Shown here: positions 33,468 through 44,278 of the stretch, piece by piece
Position numbering within the stretch: position 1 is the stretch's first letter
Layout: each line of letters starts with the position of its first letter
Origin: Costus lasius
Taxonomy: Eukaryota; Streptophyta; Magnoliopsida; Zingiberales; Costaceae
Length of the DNA: 64,000 nucleotides
Direction: 5' to 3'
NCBI GenBank assembly: GCA_027563935.2
Contig: CM050453.2
Location: 84,046,665-84,110,664 of the forward strand
Made by a program: the position numbers and the translations under genes
Notes under the pieces: generated by a model
The model's input: the letters and a program-made list of their open reading frames with translations, nothing else
What the model was told of the DNA's origin: nothing
Database searches by the model: none

Positions 33468-34894
33468 CACCAATGATGGTCAAGCTGACGTACCACTAAA
33501 CCAGCGCTTCTTGGGAGGCAACCCAAGCTTCTTACTTTAGTCGAATTTATTTTCAGTATTTTTCATTTCCGTTTTCATGCTTTGTGTAAGCTTAGTTTAG
33601 TTCGCATAATGACGGGTCTTAAATTCTTAGCAATTTCATGCTTGTCTCCTGACCAAAATGACACCTTAACCTCCTATGATATGAGTATGAATTTCATGTC
33701 CTAGTTATCTCCATTTTTTTCTAATGATGATATTCTTGCAGGAAATGTACATCACACTCCAAATACCGACGCAGGATACCAATATTGAAGTAGGGTGCGA
33801 AGGACCTCAACAAGAAACACTCACTAGAAGGATGCAGACTAAACTCACACCAATCAATTTTAATCATTTGAATATTGAAAGTCTATACACAGTCATGAAC
33901 TGATCTTATTCATCTTCAACACTGGCGGTTGATTTTTATAAAAAAAATTTTGAAAATGCTATTTGAGGACTTGTTGTGCCCCTTCCATTTACTTGCATTG
34001 TTTGATATTTCCCTGACCATTTAGTTGTGGATATTGATGTTTTTACTTGATTTGGAATGACACAGGGATATCGCAAACTGATGCAGTGAGGGGAGGTGTT
34101 TTCTGTCAGTTTCTCCAAAATCACGGGCGGGTCCTGACAAAACTCTCGACCGTGATTCTCACTCAACTCAAACATCAGAAAATTCACTGAGAACATTACG
34201 GCAATGAAGACATTAGAGCCACAGCCGTAAACAGTAATAAAGGATTTCACGAGGAAATCATGACTGGGGAACGATGGAAGTCATGACCGAGATCTTTCCG
34301 AAGAGTTTTCAGACTATTATCCATCGAAAGGTTCACGGCAGACCCGTAACTGGAGGCACGGCCTTGAAATTCATGCACAATCGAACAGAGGACAATCAGG
34401 GGTGGGTCACGACGAAAATCACGAGCAGGATCTTTCAGAAGACAGAATGCTTACAAATTTGACGAGGACATCATGGCTGCCCCGTGAATGAAGATACCAC
34501 CGTAAAGACAGGAATTTAAAGACCGCGGTAAAATCACGATCGGGCCCTGATAGGAATCTTGGGCAAGATTACGAAATTTAACAATTTAACGGGTTCACCT
34601 GGCCAGCCCGACCCGTTAGGAAACCCATTAAGAGATTTCACTTAAGCAGCTCGCCCGAGCTTTCCATCTAGGGTTCCCGATCTTTTACCCCTTTCCGTAC
34701 AACTTGTGCGACCCCACTATGAGCCCCACCTGCAGTCGCCGCCGTCCACCTCACCGTCGACCGTCGACACTTCCGGCGACACCAGGAACTTCCGGCGAGC
34801 TCTCATTCCTAGATTCCAATCCCTACTCCACCGCGAGCTCCACCTGAACTAGCTGCTGAAATTTTCGCGTCCTCTGTTCGCTGCTCCAGGAACC
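33468..34894 (+). other. Spacer between pol and downstream ORF of element E, with inverted-motif array
   Basis: Starts with GCGCTTCTTGGGAGGCAACC (the same pol-end block as in A). From about 34120 to 34570 it holds many facing TCACGG and CCGTGA-type motifs (for example ATCACGGGCGGGTCC, CGACCGTGATTC, ATCACGATCGGGCCC), similar in kind to those in E's own LTR. No convincing gene. Confidence 0.7.
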
Positions 34895-36146
34895 ATGCCG
34901 CTAAGGAAGAGGAACACCAGAAAACGACTAGCCAGAACCGCCAGCCCTCGACCTGAAGCACCGCCACAACAGGCTGCACCACCGGAAATCCAGATCAGGG
35001 ATAATCACCAGGCAGCAAGGTACCAAGTCCTATCCAACCGCAGAATCGTTAATACTCGTTATATCGATCTGCCCACGCTTGCTGCACTCAGAATCTTCGA
35101 CGATCTACTTTGGGTTTTTCGACAATTTGGCTGGGGATGATTTTTGCAGTATGCTCATCCCACGTACATCCCCTTTACACTTGAATTTCTGAGCTCAGTT
35201 GAATTAAAAGTCTATGCTCTAGACACAGATCCTGGACTGCTATCTTTCAGATTGGCGTATCGCCTTACCATTGCTGATCTTAACGACATCTTTGGGTTTC
35301 CTGCGTACGCTTCCAGAGTCGGTCCGCCCAATTTCAATGAGGATATTTTCAAGAGATGCATCTCCACCATGTCCTCTTATTCGCCCCGGAGTGCCAGAGC
35401 TTCAACGCTCTCCAACCCCTGCATTCGCTATGCGCATAGGTTACTTGCGCATTTGATTTTCACGAGGGAAGGAGACGGAATTGTACGCCAGTCTGAGTTA
35501 CTTTGCCTTTGGGGCCTCTTACATCATTTCCAGATTAATGTCGGCTATCATCTCGCCCAGCAATTCATGCGTGTGGCTCACGCACAGAAAGGAGTTATCT
35601 GCATAGGTGGGATGATCACGAACATAGCTCTATCCCTAGGCCACAATCCTTATGGACAGCCGGAGGCAGTGGGCAGCAGACGACTGGACCTTGAGCACCT
35701 ACTTTCTATGAAGATGATAGTCCGGCGAGGAGACATCTTCCACCTGACTTTCGCGGATACCACAAACACCAATCCATTGCCGAACATTGCGAGGATAGAT
35801 ATCAGGGACAGCGCCAACTGGCGCTTGTGTTCAGATCCAGCAGTACCAGAGGATCAGACCACCCCCCTTGATGTCGACCCGAGTGCCTCCATCTACGGAC
35901 AACCGAGAACTGCCTCGCGCCCCTCTACTGATGATTTGCTCCACCCAAGACTAGATCCAACAAGGGAATCAGCTAGCAGCCCTGATGGACACGATGAACT
36001 GCATTGAAGTTTTCCTCCACAGCAACATGGCACCACCTCCACCGCGAGATGAGGATGAGGACGTCGACGCCACCATCTATGTCTCTGATTCCTCCGAGCC
36101 AGCCGACGACGATGACGATGACGACCCGGCTGAGTGCAGTGAGTAG
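34895..36146 (+). pseudogene. Downstream (env-position) ORF of element E
   Basis: Starts MPLRKRNTRKRLARTA (basic). One in-frame TGA at 35138 sits in the WxxF part where the relatives have W-D-Q-F. The rest is open to 36007: NTRYIDLPTLAAL near 35050, YAHPTYIPFTLEFLSSVEL near 35153, FRLAYRL near 35246, FGFPAYASRVG near 35291, GGMITNIALSLGHNPYG near 35605. A shift near 35970 leads into LMDTMNCIEVFLH and an acidic tail with seven Asp in a row, ending at TAG 36144. This is the best preserved downstream ORF in the window (about 415 codons). No membrane segment or signal peptide is seen. Function unknown; Athila ORF-1-like by resemblance only. Confidence 0.82.
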
Positions 36147-37046
36147 GGCTGCACTCTAGTAAGTTCTCCCTCACCCCTTTTGATATATACCTATATTATA
36201 TGCATCTGGATGATGCATGTTTTGCTTAGGGTGAGGGTACTTACACATTTTGATGGGTCATCTTAACTTCTACTTCTTATGATATGATGTTGTACGAGGG
36301 TACTTTTTATGACTGTGATGGTAAACTTTTATGCTGTGATGAACTGTCTGTTATGCTGTGCTGTTTTACCAAACTCGCTAACCTGCTCCACTGCTGAACT
36401 TTAATGTGCTTCACTTTTATAATGCCTTGACTACACATGTTTTGATGATGAGATGGTTGTATAGGAAATAGTATTTCAGCTTTCTGATGTTGTGTATATC
36501 GTTAGACTGTTGCTACTTGATGTGATGCTTTGATTGCTTTACCATGATTTTAAACCACAACTGCCGAAAATGTGTAGAACATGAGTAATGTTTTTTATGA
36601 CTTGCTTTCTTGAAATCTTATCATCATACTATGTCATCTCTTAGACACTTCAACTTTGCAAGGACATCTATATTGTAGCACACTTGTCACGCCCGCATCT
36701 TTTTGCTGCACTTTCGTCATAACCTTGATACATTTTGAACTCTGTGATGATTACTTCCCAAATACATAAGGACCTAAGTCGTAGGTCCTAGCCGAGATTT
36801 TCTTACTTGATATTTTCTCATTTGAGATTGATACTTGTTCATTGGCCCGATTTATGACTGATTTAGTCCCCCACACTACATTTAGATCACATTCATGATT
36901 GAACAACTAGTCACTCGATTCCTTATACACTAAAAACTTGGGGATTGAACTTTGATAAGCTTTGGGTCTAGGAAGGATCTATATCAACATGAGTGCTATT
37001 TATTTGGAAGATTATAGACCAAACCACTTGATACACACTTACCACC
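36147..37046 (+). other. 3' region of element E, left part
   Basis: AT-rich, non-coding, no gene seen. It ends at the copia insertion point; bases 37042-37046 (CACCC) are the target-site duplication. Confidence 0.7.
37042..37046. repeat. Target-site duplication CACCC of the copia element, left copy
   Basis: Identical to 46227-46231. Confidence 0.95.
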
Positions 37047-38995
37047 CTGTTGGTGTATATGCCCTAGGACCTAGTTTTGGTCAACTTATGTACTACTTGA
37101 CATTGATATTTATATATCATTCTGGCATTGTCGTTATCATTGTTTGACTACACCTGCGATTGTGTACTTACATGATAATGTCCCTGGAGACAGATTGGAT
37201 CTGTGCTCAAATAATTATCCACAGTCAATGTACCTCAGTGGATATGGGATAGTTCTGGTACTTGAGAGACTGGTATGTGGGCTGGTTAGGCAAGTGGTGC
37301 TAACGCAGACACATGGGTATATCATTGGGGATATACTGGATAGACCCGCTATGAGGCTATGACTTGGTGTCATGAGTTATCCTCATAAGTGACAGGAGAT
37401 GCATTGATCCCTTGACTTGAGGTCATTGATCATTCTATATGGTTAGGGACTTGCTTTGATACAACCTAACACCTTGCCGCAGCTTGGAGGTCATAACGGT
37501 TGTTATTGAGCATGTCACGACCCATATGAGAAGATCAATGGACAGACATAGGATTTGCCCCTTCCCTAAGAAAGTATGATATCCATGGAGCTCCTTTATG
37601 GTTCTATGACTGAGAGTGTATGGCCATACCCAGGTGAGAACCTGTTTTAGTCATAGCCATGTGATTGGATGAAAATAAGTGGTGACACACTTGTCCAATC
37701 GGATATCAGTACGGCAAAGAGACTGTAATGCATCTGTACCTAGTTGCGATGATGGGGATGTCGATGTCGATATCCATTCCAACGACCTGGGTAGCAGCGA
37801 TGCACTACTAGGTGCCACTCACTGCTTGTGATGACCTTTGGTCAGCACTGCCAGCCTCAGAGGAACCTACAGGGTCGCACACCTTGATACTTGAGTTCTC
37901 GTATTGATCGGGAAGCCTTATGATCGAGTTATTGGATAACTCGGATCTAATTGGGAGATTTCATCAGTGCCAATGGGCCTGATGAGATGGAAGAATGTTA
38001 TTGGAGCCAAACCTCATTTTTGGCAGGTTGACCTGTATTTGACCATGGTTGGTCACATTTGGATTAGGGTTGCATTGGATTGGATCCAAGTGCTTAATCA
38101 ACCTATGCAATGATGTTTGGGCTAGCTCATTATCCAATGAGGCCCAATAACAAGTTCTCATGAAGAGATGAGAGGCTAAAAGGGTATAATGGGGAGAAAC
38201 ATGAACCATTAGGCGCCTAGGGGCATAATGGGGTCATGTTGGCGCCTTTGCTTCATTATGGAAGTAAAGGGCGCCTCCCCCTCTCTTCCTAGGATGGAAT
38301 GCATGCCTCTATGGCATTGCTTGAGGCACAAGGCAAGGCCTTGGCGCACAAGGAAAGGCGTGGGAACAAAAGGTAAGGTTGAATGAGAATTATGGAAATG
38401 TCTTGGAGACTTTCCTTATCTCAAACCTCCTCATCCTAGCCCTACACTTGTCATGATCCTAGCCATTACCCTAACCGCCTCTTGCCCTATAAATATGACC
38501 CTAGTCGCCCCCTCTTGTGAGTAATTAATCCTTGAAGGCGTGAACACAAGGAGAGGGGCGAGTGCTTGGAGCAAGGGTGCATCTTCCATAACCGCAACCC
38601 TCTTCCTCCTTTCCTCTTGGCGCAAGGAGATATAGGGCTTGGCGGCTTGGGCGGTTTTCCCTCTTCACTTGGTGCATCTTTTCTCTGAGTGGCGCAAGAG
38701 AAGTAAAACATCTCCCTAAGGCTTGGATCTTCTTCCCGAGGCTAGCACCGGGCGTGGAAAAAGAGAACTCAAGAGATCCGTGTGTGCGAGACTGCAGAGG
38801 GCGCACACTTGGATGCCTACATCGGCATCACTCCATATTGCTCTTAAGGTATTTCCTAACTCATCGTGTCGACTCCCTTGCTTGCGATCTTCACTGGGTT
38901 TTTGGGACTGGCCTGTTTCGGGGACATTCTTCCGCTGCGAAAAATGTATGTCTATAACTCTGAAAATTGTAAAATGTCCTCGGGGTTTCCCAACA
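37047..38995 (+). repeat. 5' LTR of the copia element, 1949 bp
   Basis: TGTTGGTGTATATG...GGGTTTCCCAACA. A TATA box (CTATAAATA, 38487-38495) lies about 1440 bp in. The copy at 44279-46226 is nearly identical. Confidence 0.95.
38487..38495 (+). promoter_or_regulatory. TATA box in the copia 5' LTR
   Basis: CTATAAATA, conserved at 45718-45726 in the 3' LTR; likely start of the R region about 30 bp downstream. Confidence 0.65.
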
Positions 38996-38996
38996 G

Positions 38997-39007
38997 TGGT
39001 ATCAGAG
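38997..39007 (+). other. Primer-binding site (initiator tRNA-Met) of the copia element
   Basis: TGGTATCAGAG, one base after the LTR end; the standard PBS of plant copia elements. Confidence 0.92.
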
Positions 39008-40603
39008 GGACTTGCAAGACTCAAACGATGTTTTATGCTTTTCTTCCATGCTCACATGCCATATCTCTATTTTCGTAAATAGCATGATGCATGGCAATCG
39101 ATTTTTCTAAAAGTAGAAAAATTAGGGTTTCTTGTTTCTATCATCCTCTCAATCTCTTTTGGAATTTTTGGACTATTTTTCTTGTTTGATTTAAAGATCA
39201 AAGGCGCATGTAATTTTGTCAAGTAGGACGGGCATTGTGTCTTCGGACTGGCCAAGTCTCTTGATCTGACAAAATTGCCAGCCAAAAGGATCTCTGAAAT
39301 CATCATGAAAAATAAATCGCAATAAACCAAAAGACTTGTGAGAAGAAGATGAGAAAAAGAAACTGGTTTTATGAAAAAGTAAAATTTCAGATTTTATGTT
39401 TTTCATGAGCATGTAGAATTGCATGAGTAAATACCTTGATTGTGCATGATGTTGTGATCATTAGTCAAGCCCCCTTTGCATGCCTGCGATGTATCTTTGT
39501 GCGGCCTGCGTGCCATCTTTTTCATTATTTTTGTAAAAATTAAGAGGAAGATTAAGGGCTAGGCGCATCGTTCTTGGACCTTGATGCTCGAATCTTGCTT
39601 GATGGCGCAAGCATGCAAGGTGGCGCATGCAAGCTGGTGCTTGGTTGCTTGGTGGCACAAAAGGTCTTGGCCCCTTGCATGGTGGCGCACCTTCCTTGGA
39701 GGAAGACCATGGCATTGGCCGAACCTATGGGGAACTTTTAAAGTGTACCTCTAGGGTTTGAGAGCTAAACCATGAGAGAAGGACCTTGGAGCCAACCTTG
39801 AAGTTCAAGCTAGAGGTCGGCTAGGCTAGGTCTAGTTTTTGGGGCTTGAGTTCTAGGACAAGAGTTGAACCTATTTCATGGCATGGATTGGTTCAATGTC
39901 TTGTATAGGATATGATCACATCATCCTTTACTGCTTTTATTATCTACAGAAGCATGCCTGAAATGTTTTATCGTTATGTTATCACCATAGGATTGCATGC
40001 CTGTAATGATAGACATAAGATAAAACTGAGATGATGAGACCTTAAACAAAAACCCTCAATTAAAATATCAAGTCTGGTAGCCTTCTAACGCGTAGCCCTC
40101 ACTAAGCTATCGATCAGTGGAGTTGTGAATTGTTTCCCACCCTCGTGGGACACACCCACTTATCTTTAGAAAGTGCGTGGTGGCAATGGTTTCCCCAGTC
40201 CAGTTTTAACCTGGGCGTGCCTTCGCAAGGAAACTCGTTGGCCCTGGGCATAACGGTTAGGAATGGACTTGACTAGAAGTTCACATGTGCTGGGCACATG
40301 GTGAAAGTCTAGAGGCATCGTTGAGAGGTAAAGGTTTCATGTTGTATCCAGCCCTCGCTGGACATGAAATGCCCAGACTGTCTCGACAAGGGGAGTTGCT
40401 TGGAGCAACCGGCCGGCGCGCCCACCTTAGGAAGCATGGGTTACTTTGTGCATCTCATCCCACCCTCGTGGGACGCAAAGCCTCATGTGAAATAAGGATC
40501 CCATCTCACTAGGAAGTTTTAAACTTCCCGATTGACTTTGTGGGTTGTCAATTCGAATATAAAATAGTGGGAGCCATGGTCATTTAAAACAAGTCCAGTT
40601 TAA
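39008..40603 (+). other. Untranslated leader of the copia element
   Basis: No gene. Long leaders are common in plant copia elements. Its last 500 bases hold four strong stem-loops (40135-40150, 40283-40302, 40347-40362, 40458-40473). Confidence 0.75.
40128..40480 (+). promoter_or_regulatory. Repeated stem-loops in the copia leader
   Basis: Three copies share a CCTC loop: TCCCAC-CCTC-GTGGGA (40135-40150), TCCAGC-CCTC-GCTGGA (40347-40362) and TCCCAC-CCTC-GTGGGA (40458-40473). The second and third add outer stems TTTCATG/CATGAAA and CTTTGTG/CGCAAAG with a 5- to 7-base bulge on the left. A fourth hairpin, CATGTGC-TGG-GCACATG, is near 40284. Position between PBS and gag fits a packaging or dimerisation signal (inference). 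Confidence 0.7.
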
Positions 40604-43600
40604 ATGACTCGAAGTAGTACTAATCTGCTGTCTCTTGGTTGTTGTAGAACAATGGCTGTGAACAATGGCAGATGGTCACTGCGATCTACCCTGGAAAGGG
40701 ATAAGTTGGTTGGATCCAACTTAAAGGATTGGTATATGAACTTGAGAATTGTGCTCAAGCTCGAGAGGAAGCTATATGTCCTTGAGAAGCCAATTCCTGA
40801 GCCACTTCCATGCTTGGCCTCAGCGGCTGAGAAGGATGCTTATGATAAGCATCAAGCTGATACTTTGGAGGTTGCACAATTGATGCTGACCAACATGTCG
40901 CCCGAGCTTAAAGGGCAATATGAATCTAAGAGTGCCTCTGAAATTATCTCTAGTCTAAGGCAGCTCTTTGATGCATTGGTTGAGCTCAACCCTCCTAAAG
41001 TAGACATTCAGTGTGTTAAGCCCAAGGGCTTAACTAATACATTGAAAACAAAGATGGAAAGAGTCAGGAATAATAAGTGCTACTCATGTGGAGGACCACC
41101 TCACATGATAAAGGACATAGTACGACTTCAGAATGAGAAGAAGAGAGGCAAGGCTTCGTCTTCATGCTCAGGTATCTATGTTACAGAAGTCAACCTTTCT
41201 ACTTCTATGTCATGGGTATTGGATACTGCATGTGGAGCTCATATTTGTACAAATATGCAGGGGCTCAAGAAAAGTAGATCGGTGCGGCTTGGAGAGATTG
41301 ACCTACGCGTTGGAAACGGGGCACAGGTTGCTGCTGTTGCTGTAGGCGTTTTGACTCTCTCCTTGCCTTCTAGACTTCAATTAGAACTAGACAATTGCTT
41401 TTGTGTACCTTCGCTAACAAAGAACATTGTATCCATTCCTTGCTTGGCGAGGAAAGGATTTAAATTTGAAATAAATAAGAACTCCTGTTCTTTTTCATTT
41501 GCAAATATGTTCTATGGGAAGGGTACTTTATGCAATGGTCTATATATCTTGGATATGGAAAGTTCTATTTGTAACATAAGCAATAAGAGGACCAAACTAA
41601 GTGGTTCAGTTGGTGCTTTCCTATGGCACTGTCGATTAGCCCATATAAATAAGAATCGCATCCAACAACTCCATACAAATGGATTGTTAGATTCAAGTTC
41701 CTTGGAGGAATTTGATACTTGTGAACCTTGTTTATTAGGGAAGATGACAAAGGCGCCCTTCACCAAGATTGGTGAGAGGGCAGAAGGTTTATTGGATCTC
41801 ATACATACTGATGTGTGTGGGCCCTTCAATAAACAAGCCAGAGGAGGGTACAGCTACTTCATTACCTTTACTGATGACTTCAGTAGGTATGGTTATGTCT
41901 ACTTAATGAGACATAAATCTGAATCCTTTGAGAAATTCAAGGAGTTCAAGAATGAAGTAGAGAACCAGCTTGGAAGATCCATTAAAGCTCTTCGATCAGA
42001 TCGAGGTGGAGAATACCTGAGTGGTGAGTTCTTTGACTATCTGAGAGAGTGTGGGATCATATCCCAACTCACTCCTCCTGGAACACCTCAATGGAATGGT
42101 GTGTCTGAAAGGAGAAATCGAACTTTATTGGATATGGTTCGATCCATGATGAGTCATGCAACTCTACCTTCATCATTCTGGGGGCATGCACTAGAAACAG
42201 CTTCTCTGATACTGAATAATGTTCCATCTAAGAGTGTCTTCAAAATACCATATGAGGTGTGGAGTGGGAGACGCCCTAATCTCACGTTTATCAGGATCTG
42301 GGGATGTGAGGCTTATGTCAAACGTCAAGATTCTAGCAAGCTAGAACCTAGATCTGATAAGTGTGTGTTTGTGGGGTATCCTAAGGAAACTAAAGGATAC
42401 TACTTCTATGTCCCAACCGAGAACAAAGTTTTTATTGCTCAGGGTGCTGTCTTTCTAGAGAAAGAATTTCTTATGAAAGAAGTTAGTGGAAGGAAGTTTG
42501 ACTTGGATGAGGTCCAAGTGCAAGCACAAGACAAAGAGATGGAATCTGAGCCACTTGCACCAGTTGCTAGGCAACCTGAGGCTCAGACACAGGTCCCGCG
42601 TAGGTCTGGGAGAATTCGTCGTGCACCTGAAAGGTATGGGTCGCTACCGACCCAACACGATGGGATCTTCATCATTGAGGATGAACCTAGAACCTATGAT
42701 GAGGCGGTCAGTGGACCGGACTCCGAGAAATGGCTTGACGCCATGAGATCTGAGATGGATTCCATGTCGGCTAACCAAGTCTGGGATTTGGTTGAGCTGC
42801 CTGATGGGGTAAAACCCATAGGGTGTAAATGGGTCTTCAAGAAGAAGACAGACATGGATGGCAAAATAGTTACCTATAAGGGTAGACTAGTAGCTAAAGG
42901 ATTTAAACAAGTCCACGGGGTGGACTATGATGAAACCTTCTCGCCAGTTGCCATGATTAAATCCATTCGGATTCTGCTTGCTATAGCTGCATATCATGAC
43001 TATGAGATATGGCAGATGGATGTGAAAACAGCGTTCTTTAACGGGAAGCTGACTGAGGATGTGTATATGACACAACCTGATGGCTTCATCCATCCTGCAG
43101 AGGCTAATAAGGTCTGCAGGCTAAAGAGGTCCATTTATGGATTAAAGCAAGCATCTCGAAGTTGGAATCTTCGATTTGATGAGGCCGTGAGAGATTATGG
43201 CTTTATCAAAAGCGAAGATGACGCCTGTGTATACAGAAAATTCAGTGGGAGCTTGGTAATTTTTTTGGTCTTGTATGTTGATGACATACTGCTCATCGGA
43301 AACGACATCCCTAGTCTTCAAGCTGTGAAGACATGGTTGGGGAAGTGTTTCAAGATGAAAGACTTAGGGGAGGCCGCCTATATTCTAGGCGTGAGGATCT
43401 ACCGGGATAGATCCAAGAGGCTCTTGGCCCTTGGTCAAAGTACTTACATTGATAAGGTACTGGAGAGGTTCTACATGGAGAAATCCAAGAAAGGATACCT
43501 TCCAGTGAGACATGGCCTTACTCTCTCAAAGAGCCAGTGTCCTACAACACAGGCTGAGAGGGATGACATGAGTCGAATTCCTTATGCTTCGGTAGTAGGA

Positions 43601-44257
43601 TCGATCATGTATGCAATGTTATGTACTAGACCAGATGTGGCATATGCTGTGAGCATTACCAGCCGATACCAATCCAATCCAGGTCTACAGCACTGGGTGG
43701 CTGTAAAGAACATCCTAAAGTATCTGAGAAGAACTAAGGATTTGTTCTTGGTCTATGGGGGACAGGAAGAGCTCAGTATGCAGGGCTATACTGACGCATC
43801 GTTCCAGTCTGACCCTGACGACTTTAGATCGCAGGCCGGCTATGTGTTCAAGATAAATGGAGGCGCTGTATGTTGGAAGAGCTTCAAGCAATCCACCATA
43901 GCAGATTCTACAACTGAAGCTGAGTATGTGGCTGCTTCTGAGGCAGCCAAGGAAGCTGTTTGGATAAGGAAGTTCTTATGTGATCTTCAAGTGGTACCTA
44001 GTGCAATGGATCCCATTGAACTCTATTGTGACAACAATGGAGCAATTGCACAAGCCAAGGAACCACAGTCTCATCAAAGATCCAAACACATACTCAGAAG
44101 ATTTCACCTGATCAGAGAGATCATTGACAGAGGTGATGTCAAGATTAGCAGAGTAGACACAGAGAACAATCTGGCAGACCCATTGACCAAGGCTTTGGCA
44201 CAGCAGAAGCATGATGGTCGCGCTAGAGATATGGGGTTGAGATTCCTCAACTTCTAG
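40604..44257 (+). CDS. Copia Gag-Pol polyprotein (open, but gag shortened)
   Basis: One open frame of 1217 codons. The real start may be the ATG at 40652 (MAVNNGRWSL). Domains: short gag part (residues 1-160); knuckle CYSCGGPPHM near 160, lacking the last Cys (CX2CX4H then Asp); protease motif LDTACGAH near 205; integrase zinc region HCRLAH...CEPC near 345-380; integrase core with HTDVCGPF (near 400), RSDRGGEY (near 465) and WNGVSERRN (near 500); RT with WVFKKKTD near 738 and YVDD near 890; RNase H with YTDASF near 1062 and TTEAEYVAASEA near 1103. Pol looks complete. The gag part is much shorter than usual and the middle of the capsid region appears deleted in frame, so the element may depend on Gag from elsewhere. 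This is the only long intact frame in the window. Confidence 0.95.
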   Translation: MTRSSTNLLSLGCCRTMAVNNGRWSLRSTLERDKLVGSNLKDWYMNLRIVLKLERKLYVLEKPIPEPLPCLASAAEKDAYDKHQADTLEVAQLMLTNMSPELKGQYESKSASEIISSLRQLFDALVELNPPKVDIQCVKPKGLTNTLKTKMERVRNNKCYSCGGPPHMIKDIVRLQNEKKRGKASSSCSGIYVTEVNLSTSMSWVLDTACGAHICTNMQGLKKSRSVRLGEIDLRVGNGAQVAAVAVGVLTLSLPSRLQLELDNCFCVPSLTKNIVSIPCLARKGFKFEINKNSCSFSFANMFYGKGTLCNGLYILDMESSICNISNKRTKLSGSVGAFLWHCRLAHINKNRIQQLHTNGLLDSSSLEEFDTCEPCLLGKMTKAPFTKIGERAEGLLDLIHTDVCGPFNKQARGGYSYFITFTDDFSRYGYVYLMRHKSESFEKFKEFKNEVENQLGRSIKALRSDRGGEYLSGEFFDYLRECGIISQLTPPGTPQWNGVSERRNRTLLDMVRSMMSHATLPSSFWGHALETASLILNNVPSKSVFKIPYEVWSGRRPNLTFIRIWGCEAYVKRQDSSKLEPRSDKCVFVGYPKETKGYYFYVPTENKVFIAQGAVFLEKEFLMKEVSGRKFDLDEVQVQAQDKEMESEPLAPVARQPEAQTQVPRRSGRIRRAPERYGSLPTQHDGIFIIEDEPRTYDEAVSGPDSEKWLDAMRSEMDSMSANQVWDLVELPDGVKPIGCKWVFKKKTDMDGKIVTYKGRLVAKGFKQVHGVDYDETFSPVAMIKSIRILLAIAAYHDYEIWQMDVKTAFFNGKLTEDVYMTQPDGFIHPAEANKVCRLKRSIYGLKQASRSWNLRFDEAVRDYGFIKSEDDACVYRKFSGSLVIFLVLYVDDILLIGNDIPSLQAVKTWLGKCFKMKDLGEAAYILGVRIYRDRSKRLLALGQSTYIDKVLERFYMEKSKKGYLPVRHGLTLSKSQCPTTQAERDDMSRIPYASVVGSIMYAMLCTRPDVAYAVSITSRYQSNPGLQHWVAVKNILKYLRRTKDLFLVYGGQEELSMQGYTDASFQSDPDDFRSQAGYVFKINGGAVCWKSFKQSTIADSTTEAEYVAASEAAKEAVWIRKFLCDLQVVPSAMDPIELYCDNNGAIAQAKEPQSHQRSKHILRRFHLIREIIDRGDVKISRVDTENNLADPLTKALAQQKHDGRARDMGLRFLNF

Positions 44258-44267
44258 GTCTTAGTGC

Positions 44268-44278
44268 AAGTGGGAGAT
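44268..44278 (+). promoter_or_regulatory. Polypurine tract of the copia element
   Basis: AAGTGGGAGAT immediately before the 3' LTR start at 44279; likely plus-strand primer. Confidence 0.85.

Noticed and set aside
34895..36146. Envelope protein
   Set aside because: Position after pol is env-like, but I see no signal peptide, membrane segment or furin-like site in this ORF or its relatives.
37047..38995. Small genes within the copia LTR (for example 38723-39082 and minus-strand frames near 38525-38806)
   Set aside because: They repeat in the other LTR, cross the LTR border and have no domain; the LTR explains them.
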